Part shown: in pieces, positions 1 to 6,486 of the stretch
Layout: every line of letters starts with the position of its first letter
How positions within the stretch are numbered: position 1 is the stretch's first letter
Assembly: GCA_035762425.1 (NCBI GenBank)
Contig: DASTOW010000260.1
Span: 1 to 10,699 of the forward strand
Length of the DNA: 10,699 bases
From: AWTP1-13 sp035762425
GTDB taxonomy: Bacteria; Pseudomonadota; Alphaproteobacteria; Rhizobiales; Hyphomicrobiaceae
Reading direction: 5' to 3'
Position numbers and translations under genes: made by a program
The notes under the pieces: generated by a model
What the model was told of the DNA's origin: nothing
The model's database searches: none
The model's input: the letters and a program-made list of their open reading frames with translations, nothing else

Positions 1-114
1 AATGTCGCGGATTTCCTGCTCGGCGAGGGGGTGTGCTTGTTGCGCGAGCGCGGCCGACGCCGTCACGCCGGAAATAGCCAACGCTGCGAGCGCTCGTCCT
101 GGCAGAAGACTCAT
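1..114 (-). CDS. N-terminus of an exported protein, partial, function unknown
   Basis: Only the first 38 codons are in the window; the gene continues past base 1. The reading starts at an ATG on the minus strand (112-114) and gives MSLLPGRALAALAISGV, then TASAALAQQAHPL and onward. A short positive N-region with one Arg, a run of Ala/Leu/Ile residues and an A-L-A site before QQ (about residue 24) make a typical Sec signal peptide, so the mature protein is expected in the periplasm or outside. No domain can be recognised in the 14 mature residues visible. No clear Shine-Dalgarno sequence precedes the ATG. The gene lies on the same strand as the transporter gene upstream, after a gap of about 150 bases, so it could be read from its own promoter or by read-through. 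Confidence 0.55.
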   Translation of the reverse strand, partial: MSLLPGRALAALAISGVTASAALAQQAHPLAEQEIRDI

Positions 115-264
115 GAGACCGACCCGTTGTTGCTTGTCGCGCGAGGAACCGGCGGCGGTGGCGGCGGCCGGCCAGCTGCCCAGATTAGAGGTGCGCCGCG
201 GGAGATGAATCGCGCAATGCCCGAGGTATGACGCGGGAAAAGCCTGATGCCAGTCTGCCAGGGG

Positions 265-1620
265 CTACTGGGGGCGAGCCGTGCGCGGTTCGCCCATCGC
301 TTCGTCGCGCAGGCTACGCACCAGCCAGAAGGTTGAAAGCCCTGCCAGACAGCCACCGATGGCGAGCAGGAACGAGGCGACATAGCTGCCGGTCAGCTCG
401 TAAAGCAGCCCGGATGACCAGGAGCCGAGCGCGGCACCCAAGCCCATCGCCAGGGACAGCGTGCCATAGATGGCGCCGACCCCGCCGCCGGAAAACAGGA
501 CTGCCACCAGGGCGACGATGATGGGGCCGCGCGCGCCCTGCATCAGGCCGAAGAACAGCACGAAGCCATACACCAGCAACAACGAATGCCAGCGCATCAC
601 GAGGATAAGCAGGGTAATGCCAAGCATGGTGGAGAAGTAGGTGACCGTGACGGTGCTGAGCCGACCGAAGCGGTCAGACAGCCAGCCGACGCCGAGGATG
701 CCGAGGGCAGACAGCATGCCGGTCGTGCCGAACGCGCTGGCAGCCATCAGCGGATTGAAGCCCTGCTCGACGAGATAGGCGACCGAGTGCGGCAGCACGC
801 TGTAGGCGGCAACGGAGGTGAACAGGTAGGCGGCGAACAGCCCCCAGAAGGCGCTGGTGCGTACGGCGGTCGCAACGGTCCAGTGCCCGCGCGCGCCTGT
901 CGCGGCTCGCAGGCGAAGCGCGCGCCACTCGGCCGAGCCTGCCGTCATGCGGCCGAGCGGCAGCAGCATGACGAGGGGAAGGGCGAGCAGCACGGCGGCA
1001 CCGAGCAGGCGATGCGTCACCCGCCAGTCGTAGGTGGACAGTAGCAGCTGCGTCAGCGGTGGCAGGATCAGCATGCCGGCACCGATGGCCGCATAAGGCA
1101 GGGCCATGACGGCGCCGATGCGGGTGGTGAACCAGCGACTGAGCAGGCCGGAGGCGACGATCATGCCGAGCGACGCCGAGCCGAGCCCGCCCAGAAGACC
1201 GACGCAGAGGAGATACTGCCACAGCCCGGTGGCCGATCCGGCCAGCAGGTAGCCCAGGCCCAGCGTGATCAGACCGAATGCGTACGTGATGCGCGCGCCC
1301 AGGCGATCGATCAGCTGGCCGGCGAAGGGTGCCGACAGGCCGTAGGCCAGCATGTAGACGGAATAGGTGAGGGTGATGTCGGCGCGCGAGATGCCGAGGC
1401 CGTTTTGCACAGGCAGCAGAAACACCGCGAACGTCTCGGTGACGCCGCGCGCCAGCATGTTCATGACGAAGGTGAGGACCACCAGGGTAACCAAAAACGA
1501 CCGGCCGGCTGTGGGCTCGCCAAGGGCCTCATCGCCGGCCCCCCGCTCACGTGCCCCCCGCTCACATGCCCCCCGCTCACATGGAAGAGCGGCGCGCTCC
1601 TGCTGGCCGGCCGGCGCCAC
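265..1620 (-). CDS. Major facilitator superfamily transporter (monocarboxylate/oxalate-formate type)
   Basis: A 451-aa inner-membrane protein with about 12 hydrophobic helices, which probably moves a small organic acid. The family signature between helices 2 and 3 is visible as GQLIDRLGAR (residues 101-110), and its counterpart in the second half as GWLSDRFGR (312-320). The segment SRWFTTRIGAVMALPYAAIG (161-180) resembles the helix 4/5 region of monocarboxylate and oxalate/formate carriers. The reading starts at GTG (1618-1620), 2 nt after the stop of the RraA gene, with GGCGGA as a weak ribosome site inside that gene; translational coupling is likely. No later start codon would keep helix 1 whole. 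The first 40 residues are an unusual hydrophilic tail with three CERGA-like pentads (14-28). The specific substrate is inferred only from the neighbouring RraA and E1 genes. Confidence 0.85.
   Translation of the reverse strand: MAPAGQQERAALPCERGACERGARERGAGDEALGEPTAGRSFLVTLVVLTFVMNMLARGVTETFAVFLLPVQNGLGISRADITLTYSVYMLAYGLSAPFAGQLIDRLGARITYAFGLITLGLGYLLAGSATGLWQYLLCVGLLGGLGSASLGMIVASGLLSRWFTTRIGAVMALPYAAIGAGMLILPPLTQLLLSTYDWRVTHRLLGAAVLLALPLVMLLPLGRMTAGSAEWRALRLRAATGARGHWTVATAVRTSAFWGLFAAYLFTSVAAYSVLPHSVAYLVEQGFNPLMAASAFGTTGMLSALGILGVGWLSDRFGRLSTVTVTYFSTMLGITLLILVMRWHSLLLVYGFVLFFGLMQGARGPIIVALVAVLFSGGGVGAIYGTLSLAMGLGAALGSWSSGLLYELTGSYVASFLLAIGGCLAGLSTFWLVRSLRDEAMGEPRTARPQ
1538..1582. repeat. 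15-bp tandem repeat, three copies, inside the transporter N-terminus
   Basis: The unit GCCCCCCGCTCACAT occurs three times head to tail (1538-1552, 1553-1567, 1568-1582), with one base different in the first copy (G at 1551). Because 15 is a multiple of three, copy-number change keeps the reading frame. On the minus strand it encodes the pentads CERGA, CERGA, RERGA in the cytoplasmic N-terminal tail of the transporter. Confidence 0.9.
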
Positions 1621-1622
1621 CG

Positions 1623-2273
1623 TCAGATCCGCCGGAACTTGGCCATCGCCTCGCGGAACGTCAGGCCCTTGCCGAGCTCGGCGGCTGCCAGCTCATCATC
1701 GCGGCTGTAGGTCTGCGCCAGCTCGGCGACCTTGGCGGCATGCTCGGCCGGGATGCAGCACACGCCTGATCCGTCGCCGACGATCACGTCGCCCGGACGC
1801 ACCAGCACGCCGCCGCACGCTACCGGCACGTTGATGGCGGTGATGGCGAGCCGCGTGCGGCCGGTGAGCGGCGTCATGTGACGGGCGAAGACGGGCAGCT
1901 TGTGCTCCAGCATCTCCTCGCGGTCGCGCACGCCGCCGTCGGCCACCAGCCCGCCGACGCCTTTCAGCTTGGCAGCCAGCGTGGCAAGGCCGCCCCAGGT
2001 CGACACGCAATGCCCGCTGTTGTCGATGACGATGATGTCGCCTGGCTTGGCGGCCTCGATCATGTCGCCCACCTTGAACTCGGCGGAGGTGAAGTCGCCA
2101 CGCTTGCCGGTGGTCTCGCGCACGGTGACGGCGCGGCCGACGCAGCGCGTGCCGGGCACGATCTGGCCCAGGCCCTGCATGACGCCTTCGAAAGAGACGT
2201 CGTCGAGGGCGTTGGCGATGGTGGGCGTGGCCAGCAGTGCGAAGGCTTTCAGGATGTCATCGGACACGGTCAT
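1623..2273 (-). CDS. RraA family aldolase/decarboxylase (4-hydroxy-4-methyl-2-oxoglutarate aldolase-like)
   Basis: A 216-aa cytoplasmic enzyme of the RraA/HMG-aldolase family. Known members cleave 4-hydroxy-4-methyl-2-oxoglutarate or 4-carboxy-4-hydroxy-2-oxoadipate to pyruvate plus an oxo acid, and many also decarboxylate oxaloacetate; others (E. coli RraA) inhibit RNase E. Family marks are WGGLATLAAK (93-102), GLVADGGVRD (108-117, holding the Arg-Asp pair of the active site and metal region) and VRPGDVIVGDGSGV (158-171). The retained RD pair favours an enzyme over an RNase E regulator. The start ATG (2271-2273) has a good AGGAG ribosome site at 2281-2285, 7 nt away. It follows the E1 gene by about 160 bases and is joined tightly to the transporter gene. 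The substrate is not determinable from sequence. Confidence 0.88.
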   Translation of the reverse strand: MTVSDDILKAFALLATPTIANALDDVSFEGVMQGLGQIVPGTRCVGRAVTVRETTGKRGDFTSAEFKVGDMIEAAKPGDIIVIDNSGHCVSTWGGLATLAAKLKGVGGLVADGGVRDREEMLEHKLPVFARHMTPLTGRTRLAITAINVPVACGGVLVRPGDVIVGDGSGVCCIPAEHAAKVAELAQTYSRDDELAAAELGKGLTFREAMAKFRRI

Positions 2274-2280
2274 GGATGGG

Positions 2281-2285
2281 CTCCT
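2281..2285 (-). promoter_or_regulatory. Ribosome binding site of the RraA gene
   Basis: AGGAG on the minus strand, 7 nt before the ATG at 2271-2273. It fixes the start of the 216-aa reading. Confidence 0.75.
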
Positions 2286-2308
2286 GCGCAGGGCGGCGTC
2301 ACGTTATT

Positions 2309-2331
2309 GATGGACGGCCAACGCGTCCATC
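2309..2331. repeat. Perfect 8-bp inverted repeat upstream of the RraA gene
   Basis: The arms GATGGACG (2309-2316) and CGTCCATC (2324-2331) flank a 7-nt loop. The repeat lies in the 160-base gap between the E1 and RraA genes, about 36 nt before the RraA start and outside any gene. No run of T follows on the minus strand, so a classical terminator is unlikely. It could be a regulator-binding dyad or a leader hairpin; which one is not determinable from sequence. Confidence 0.5.
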
Positions 2332-2430
2332 GCCAAGGCGGGCTGCGGCATTGCACGGGTGCTATGCGCTCCCGACATCGAGCGCGGGCGCGGGTGCGCC
2401 GCCCCTGTAGACCGGCCCGAGCGCGGGCAG

Positions 2431-2450
2431 GCTCAGGACGGGGTCTGAGC
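2431..2450 (-). terminator. Weak hairpin over the stop codon of the E1 gene
   Basis: GCTCAG (2431-2436) and CTGAGC (2445-2450) form a perfect 6-bp stem with an 8-nt loop that spans the E1 stop codon at 2433-2435. There is no following T run. It may slow transcription or protect the 3' end, and does not rule out read-through into the RraA gene. Confidence 0.25.
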
Positions 2451-5078
2451 GGCGGCGCCCAGCGCCTGCGCCAGGTAGGCGGCGACCTCCGCCTCGTGCC
2501 AGTACTTGACGCCCACGGCCGGAGTGGCGACGGCAGGGCGACCGGCGCGGCGTACGGATCGGCCGGCGGCAGCCTCCAGCTTGCGGCGCAAATGCAGGAA
2601 GTAGCCCATGTTCTCGGGCTCCTCCTCGCACCAGACGAGGTCCGCGCCAGGGTGGGCCGCGAGCGCTTCCGTGACGGCGTCGGCCGGAAACGGATGCAGC
2701 TGCTCAATGCGCACCAGGGCGATGTCGGATTCAAGGTGGCGGGCGACGCGGGCGGCCTGCAGCTCGTAGAAAACCTTGCCGGTGCACAGCACCACGCGGC
2801 GTGCCTCGCGCACGCTGCGGTCGGGGATCACCAGGCGGAAGCCTGTGCGCGTCTCAAAGTCGGCGAGCGGTGAGAGGCAGGCTTTGTGGCGGAGCAGGTA
2901 TTTGGGTGTCAGCACGACGAGCGGCTTGCGAAACGGCCGGTGCATCTGCCGGCGCAGCACATGGAAGAAGTTGGCCGGCGTCGATGCGTTGACGACCTGC
3001 AGGTTGGCGCCGGCGCAGGCGGCGAGCAGGCGCTCGGGCCTGCCGGTGGAATGATCAGGCCCGCCGCCGTCGAGGCCGTGCGGCAGCAGGATTACGAGCC
3101 CCGACGCGCGCAGCCAGCGGTCCTCGCCGCAGGCGATGCACTGGTCGAACACGGCCTGCGCCACGTTGAGGAATTCGCCGAACTGCGCCTCCCATACCAC
3201 GAGGCGGTGCGGATCGGTGAGGCTGATGCCGTACTCGAAGCACAGCACCGCGTTCTCGATGAGCGGGGTGTTGTGGACCTCGACCGCCACGCCGGCCGTC
3301 GCCGCCGCGCCGGTGAGCACAAGATGGCGGGCGCCGGTCACCTGGTCGTGCAGCTGCAGATGACGCTGCGTGAAGGTGCCGCGCACGCTGTCCTGGCCGC
3401 CAAATCGGATAGGGGTGCCTTGGGCAAGAAGCGAGGCCAGCGCCAAAGTCTCGGCAGTTGCCCAGGTGATGCCTTGGCCCGATTCAATCGAAGTGCGACG
3501 CTCGTTGAGGAAGCGCGCCACTCGGGGATCGACGGTCATGCCGTCCGGGACAGCGGTAAGCGTGCGGCCAAGCTCTCGCAGCGTATCGGCAGGCAGGCCG
3601 GTGGCGATGCAGGCCAACATGTCGGCCTCGCTGCCGGACCGCAGGCCTGACCAGCGGCCCTCGAACCAGTCCGCGTGATTGACCTGGTAGGACTTGGCAG
3701 CGGCGAAAGCGGCGCGCATCTCCTCTGCAACGTGCGCGGCGGCAACGGCGGCGGCGCCGGCGTCGAGGCCGCGCTTGGCCAGCGCGTCGGCGTAGAGCTG
3801 GTGCACCGGCGGGTGGGCGTAGATGGCCTGATACATGCCCGGATGCGTGAAGCGCGGCTCGTCGATCTCGTTGTGGCCGGGCCGGCGGTAGCAGACGAGG
3901 TCGATCAGGATATCGCTGCCGAACTGGGCGCGGTAGGCGGCCGCCACCCGCGCCACCCGGTCGACGGCTTCGGGATCATCGCCGTTGACGTGCAGCACCG
4001 GCGCCTCGATCAGCTTGGCAATATCGGTCGCATGGCGGGCCGAGCGGCCCTCGCCCGGCGTGGTGGTGAAGCCGATCTGGTTGTTGATGACGATGTGGAT
4101 GGTGCCGCCGATGTCGTACGGCGCCAGCTTGGAGAGCTGCAGCATCTCGGCGACCAGACCCTGTCCGGCAAAGCTGGCATCGGTGTGCAGCAGCAGCGGC
4201 AGCACGGCATGACGGCCGTGGGCGCCGATCAGGCCTTGCTTGCCGCGTGCGCGCCCCTGCGAGATGACGGGGATGAGCTGCAGATGGGAAGGATGGGCAC
4301 TGACGGAAAGCTTGATCCGGCGTCCGTCGATGCTGCGCTCGCCCGAATAGCCGAGGTGATAGGAGACGTCGGAGGACGCGCCGAGGCCGGCCGGCACGGC
4401 GGGCTTGCCTTCGATCTCGGCGATCAGCGCGGTCAGGGGCTTGCCCATGCTGGTGGCCAGCATGTTGAAGCGGCCGCGATGCATGCCGCCGACCACCACC
4501 TCGTCGACGCTTGCGCGCGCCGCCTCCCTGAGCAGCGTTTCCAGCAGGACGATGAACGCCTCGGCGCCGCCGAGGCCGAACAGCTTGCCGGCGGGGATGC
4601 GGGTTCGCAGGCTCTCCTCGAAGGCGTGGGCGCGGCCAAGCAGCGTCAGGATGGCGATGCGCTCGGCATCCGAGGCGGCGTGCTGCGGTGGCGGGCTCTC
4701 GGCCTGCGCCTGTAACCAGGCGCGCTGCGCGCTATCGTGGATGTGGCCGATGTCCCAGCCGATGCTACCGCAGTAGGCTGCTTGCAGGGCGGCGAGGCGG
4801 GCGCGCACCGCTGCAGGGTCGAGGCCATGCCGGCGCGGGTCGAGCTCGGGCACTTCGATCGGCGGCCCGAGGCCGAGCGGATCGAGCCGGGCCTTGAGGT
4901 AGCCGCGCGTACGGTAGGCCTCGATGAGCGAGGCGTGGCTGGGGTCCGGGGCGGCGTCGGCGGCGAGCGGGGCCGGCGCCTCGCTCAGCACATGCGCAAA
5001 GCACGCTTCCAGGGCCCCCGGATCCCCGCCTCCGACCAGGGGAAGCTCGAGGTCGTAGGGTCGCATCGGTCGGTTCAT
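2433..5078 (-). CDS. sucA: 2-oxoglutarate dehydrogenase-type E1 component, divergent paralogue
   Basis: An 881-aa thiamine-diphosphate enzyme of the SucA/OdhA/DHTKD1 family, which decarboxylates a 2-oxo acid and passes the acyl group to an E2 lipoyl domain. Family blocks occur in order: YCGSIGWDIGHIHD (102-115), GGMHRGRFN (197-205), SAHPSHLQLI (260-269), HTDASFAGQG (298-307), INNQIGFTT (331-339), CYRRPGHNEIDEP (396-408), GTFTQRHLQLHDQ (567-579), WEAQFGEF (629-636) and EEEPENMG (818-825). The histidines matching E. coli H260, H298 and H729 are present. Odd points: the usual H-G-D-A is H-T-D-A (T299, codon 4182-4184), E-H-S-S-A-R is D-H-S-T-G-R, and the N-terminus lacks the usual E2-contact segment. 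It is about 100 residues shorter than typical alphaproteobacterial SucA, and no E2 or E3 gene is adjacent. I chose the ATG at 5076-5078; an in-frame TTG at 5151-5153 would add 25 Pro/Gly-rich residues. The symbol marks the family only. Confidence 0.88.
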   Translation of the reverse strand: MNRPMRPYDLELPLVGGGDPGALEACFAHVLSEAPAPLAADAAPDPSHASLIEAYRTRGYLKARLDPLGLGPPIEVPELDPRRHGLDPAAVRARLAALQAAYCGSIGWDIGHIHDSAQRAWLQAQAESPPPQHAASDAERIAILTLLGRAHAFEESLRTRIPAGKLFGLGGAEAFIVLLETLLREAARASVDEVVVGGMHRGRFNMLATSMGKPLTALIAEIEGKPAVPAGLGASSDVSYHLGYSGERSIDGRRIKLSVSAHPSHLQLIPVISQGRARGKQGLIGAHGRHAVLPLLLHTDASFAGQGLVAEMLQLSKLAPYDIGGTIHIVINNQIGFTTTPGEGRSARHATDIAKLIEAPVLHVNGDDPEAVDRVARVAAAYRAQFGSDILIDLVCYRRPGHNEIDEPRFTHPGMYQAIYAHPPVHQLYADALAKRGLDAGAAAVAAAHVAEEMRAAFAAAKSYQVNHADWFEGRWSGLRSGSEADMLACIATGLPADTLRELGRTLTAVPDGMTVDPRVARFLNERRTSIESGQGITWATAETLALASLLAQGTPIRFGGQDSVRGTFTQRHLQLHDQVTGARHLVLTGAAATAGVAVEVHNTPLIENAVLCFEYGISLTDPHRLVVWEAQFGEFLNVAQAVFDQCIACGEDRWLRASGLVILLPHGLDGGGPDHSTGRPERLLAACAGANLQVVNASTPANFFHVLRRQMHRPFRKPLVVLTPKYLLRHKACLSPLADFETRTGFRLVIPDRSVREARRVVLCTGKVFYELQAARVARHLESDIALVRIEQLHPFPADAVTEALAAHPGADLVWCEEEPENMGYFLHLRRKLEAAAGRSVRRAGRPAVATPAVGVKYWHEAEVAAYLAQALGAAAQTPS

Positions 5079-5379
5079 GGGTGGTGGCCCTGACAGTCCA
5101 AGCCGGGTGCTGCCGGCCGGAGGCAATCTAGGGGCCGAGCCGGGAGCAGGCAACGCTCGGTTTGATTAACAAATGGTTTCCAGGATCATTAAAATCAGCG
5201 GGAAATTATCAGCGCAATTGTTACGCATACACACATTGGGCAATGCGAGGCGATGCTGCGGCTGGCATGGTCGGCGACGCGAGCACTGCGCAGGATTTGG
5301 GAGAGAGTGCCCGCACTTGTTGCTCGGCAGACCGCGCGCCCCTCCCAGTGCCAAGCGTCCATTGGAGGTGGTAGCAACC
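5079..5379. promoter_or_regulatory. Divergent intergenic region with AT-rich core
   Basis: This stretch of 301 bases separates the E1 gene (minus) from the 91-aa gene (plus). Bases 5161-5240 are about 62% A+T, whereas the flanks are strongly GC-rich, as expected of a promoter. On the minus strand TTTAAT (5188-5193) matches 5 of 6 bases of a sigma-70 -10 box, with a poor -35 candidate TTGCGC (5212-5217) 18 nt upstream. A short palindrome AGTGC-CC-GCACT lies at 5306-5317. No plus-strand promoter can be named. No gene is seen here. Confidence 0.4.
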
Positions 5380-5655
5380 ATGTCGCGGCAGAGACAGGAG
5401 GAGTTGCTTCTCGTCGAGCTGCGGGCGGCGTTAGAGGCGGACATGCTCGGCTTCACGGCCAAGTCCGACTGGCCTGCGGGCGTGCTGATCCTGAGCAAGG
5501 AGCACTTCCGCGGCATCTGGCGCTGGAGCGACGGGCAATACTCATTCACGCCGGGTGGCTACGCGGTGGCGACCTATCGGGCGGCGAGTGCCGAGGAGGC
5601 GGTGCACTATACGCTCGCGCACGTGTGCCGCGAGGCGAGCGGGATTGCGGTGTGA
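5380..5655 (+). CDS. Small hypothetical protein, 91 aa
   Basis: A soluble-looking 91-aa protein that I do not recognise. The start ATG (5380-5382) has a GGAGGTG ribosome site at 5364-5370, 9 nt away; an in-frame ATG at 5173 would add 69 residues of unlikely composition (Cys/Arg/His-rich) and run through the promoter-like region, so I rejected it. The N-terminal half is helical and charged (RQEELLLVELRAALEADM). The middle is aromatic (FRGIWRWSDGQYSFTPGGY, about 43-61) and looks like a beta sheet. The C-terminus AASAEEAVHYTLAHVCREAS is helical. There is no signal peptide or membrane segment. It is a lone plus-strand gene between two minus-strand sets. The good ribosome site and natural amino acid mix support a real gene. 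Confidence 0.65.
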   Translation: MSRQRQEELLLVELRAALEADMLGFTAKSDWPAGVLILSKEHFRGIWRWSDGQYSFTPGGYAVATYRAASAEEAVHYTLAHVCREASGIAV

Positions 5656-5799
5656 ACGCGCCGGCGCGCTGCTGCACGATGACATGGCGGCACGTGGTGC
5701 CTGGGATGACTGCTGGCCTTGCAACACGCGGGCTGTGTGCGTCTCCTGCGAGGCACCGGCTGATTGCGCCGCTGCCTCAGGCGATCTTGGTTTCTTGTG

Positions 5800-5982
5800 C
5801 TAGCGATCGGACGAGGCAAGTTGCGTTTGACGGCTTGCAGCATGCGCATGGAGCCAAGTGCTGGAGGCGGCGGCTCCTCGTGCAGCGGCACCATTGGGCT
5901 GGGGCACCGAGACGAGGAGCAGCATGAGGGCCAAGGCGCTGCCGGCTGCTGCCAGAACCGAGATGGCCGGTCGTCTGCGCAT
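5800..5982 (-). CDS. Possible small exported or membrane peptide, 60 aa
   Basis: A 60-aa reading from an ATG at 5980-5982 gives MRRRPAISVLAAAGSALALM followed by LLLVSVPQPNGAAARGAAAS. Three Arg residues, then a hydrophobic run of about 20 residues, then Pro and Ala-rich sequence: this is the layout of a signal peptide or a single membrane anchor. The C-terminal 30 residues are Ala/Ser/His-rich with no known motif. The upstream context is purine-rich, with GGG 10 nt before the ATG and AAGGA about 15 nt before it. It follows the DUF4242 gene by 62 bases with a strong hairpin between, so it could be its operon partner. In GC-rich DNA such a short reading could be chance. Between 5656 and 5799 nothing else is seen. 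Confidence 0.4.
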   Translation of the reverse strand: MRRRPAISVLAAAGSALALMLLLVSVPQPNGAAARGAAASSTWLHAHAASRQTQLASSDR

Positions 5983-5998
5983 GGTCGTTTTTCCCGTT

Positions 5999-6020
5999 CC
6001 TTGCCGGCGGGTCGGCAAGG
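5999..6020. repeat. Perfect 8-bp hairpin between the DUF4242 gene and the 60-aa peptide
   Basis: CCTTGCCG (5999-6006) and CGGCAAGG (6013-6020) pair perfectly around a 6-nt loop. It lies 24 nt past the DUF4242 stop codon, where a terminator would be, but no T run follows on the minus strand. The 3' arm on that strand runs into AAGGA, a ribosome-site-like string before the small peptide, so it could instead limit that peptide's translation. Confidence 0.5.
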
Positions 6021-6044
6021 ATTGCAGCCGGCCGCCTGGTGCCC

Positions 6045-6350
6045 TTATTCGGCCGCGTTCTTTGCCTCTACGGGGTCATCCCTGACCACGACGGTGGTGG
6101 CGACCTCATAGAATTCCTCGCCCGGCATGCCGACCCGCCGTGCGTGCTCGCGGATCGATTCGCCATCGCGGGCCTGGTAGACGCAGAACGTGCCGATGCG
6201 GCCGTCCGGCTCGTGCACCACGTAGCTGCGGATCCAGCGGACCCGGTCCGGCATCTCGTCGTTGCCGATGCGGGCCGACTTGGCGCCGGCGGCTTCAAGC
6301 TCGCGAAGGTCGGCCCAGGCGCTCGGGCGGCGGATGACGTAAGTCTTCAT
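6045..6350 (-). CDS. DUF4242 domain protein (SCO4226-like)
   Basis: A 101-aa small cytoplasmic protein that is one DUF4242 domain from end to end. The family marks are the opening MKTYVIRRP, the central IRSYVVHEPDGRIGTFCVYQA (split as IRSYVV and GTFCVYQA, about residues 40-60) and GESIREHARRVGMP (about 63-76). The known member SCO4226 of Streptomyces binds nickel and has a ferredoxin-like fold; the catalytic role of the family, if any, is not known. The start ATG (6348-6350) has a clear AGGAG site at 6358-6362, 7 nt away. The gene is divergent from the winged-helix/TPR regulator at 6487, with a dyad between them, which suggests it is that regulator's target. Metal binding here is inferred from the family only. 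Confidence 0.8.
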   Translation of the reverse strand: MKTYVIRRPSAWADLRELEAAGAKSARIGNDEMPDRVRWIRSYVVHEPDGRIGTFCVYQARDGESIREHARRVGMPGEEFYEVATTVVVRDDPVEAKNAAE

Positions 6351-6357
6351 GGCATGG

Positions 6358-6362
6358 CTCCT
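6358..6362 (-). promoter_or_regulatory. Ribosome binding site of the DUF4242 gene
   Basis: AGGAG on the minus strand, 7 nt before the ATG at 6348-6350. A second ATG closer to it, at 6353-6355, is out of frame. Confidence 0.75.
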
Positions 6363-6371
6363 TTCCTGGAT

Positions 6372-6392
6372 TTGCAGCGCTTTCTACTGCAA
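6372..6392. promoter_or_regulatory. Candidate operator: TTGCAG-N9-CTGCAA dyad
   Basis: A perfect 6-bp inverted repeat with a 9-nt spacer: TTGCAG (6372-6377) and CTGCAA (6387-6392). It is in the 136-base gap between the divergent DUF4242 and regulator genes, 22 nt before the DUF4242 start. Half-sites 15 bp apart suit a protein dimer. No convincing -35/-10 pair is visible in the gap; TATAGG at 6402-6407 is the only -10-like string on the plus strand. Confidence 0.4.
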
Positions 6393-6486
6393 TGTGCGTG
6401 GTATAGGGGCGGCTGGAGCCCGGGTCCTTACGGCGGCCTGAGCAATTCCTGATCTTGATTTGGTTGGCTGCAGCGGGGTGGTCCCG

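Noticed and set aside
151..172. GGC-rich run in the gap before the partial exported protein
   Set aside because: Simple-sequence composition in GC-rich DNA, with no dyad or promoter element visible.
1538..1582. Tandem repeat considered as a CRISPR remnant
   Set aside because: The copies are only 15 bp, directly joined without spacers, and lie in frame in a gene.
3675..4715. Long open reading (346 codons) on the plus strand opposite the E1 gene
   Set aside because: It is antisense to conserved E1 blocks, and its product is Gly/Ala/His/Asp-rich with no recognisable family; typical of GC-rich DNA.
5079..5153. 25-residue N-terminal extension of the E1 from a TTG codon
   Set aside because: The added residues are Pro/Gly-rich without family match; the ATG at 5076-5078 is a simpler start.
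5173..5379. 69-residue extension of the 91-aa protein from an earlier ATG
   Set aside because: It would run through the AT-rich promoter-like stretch, gives a Cys/Arg/His-rich segment, and the later ATG has a good ribosome site.
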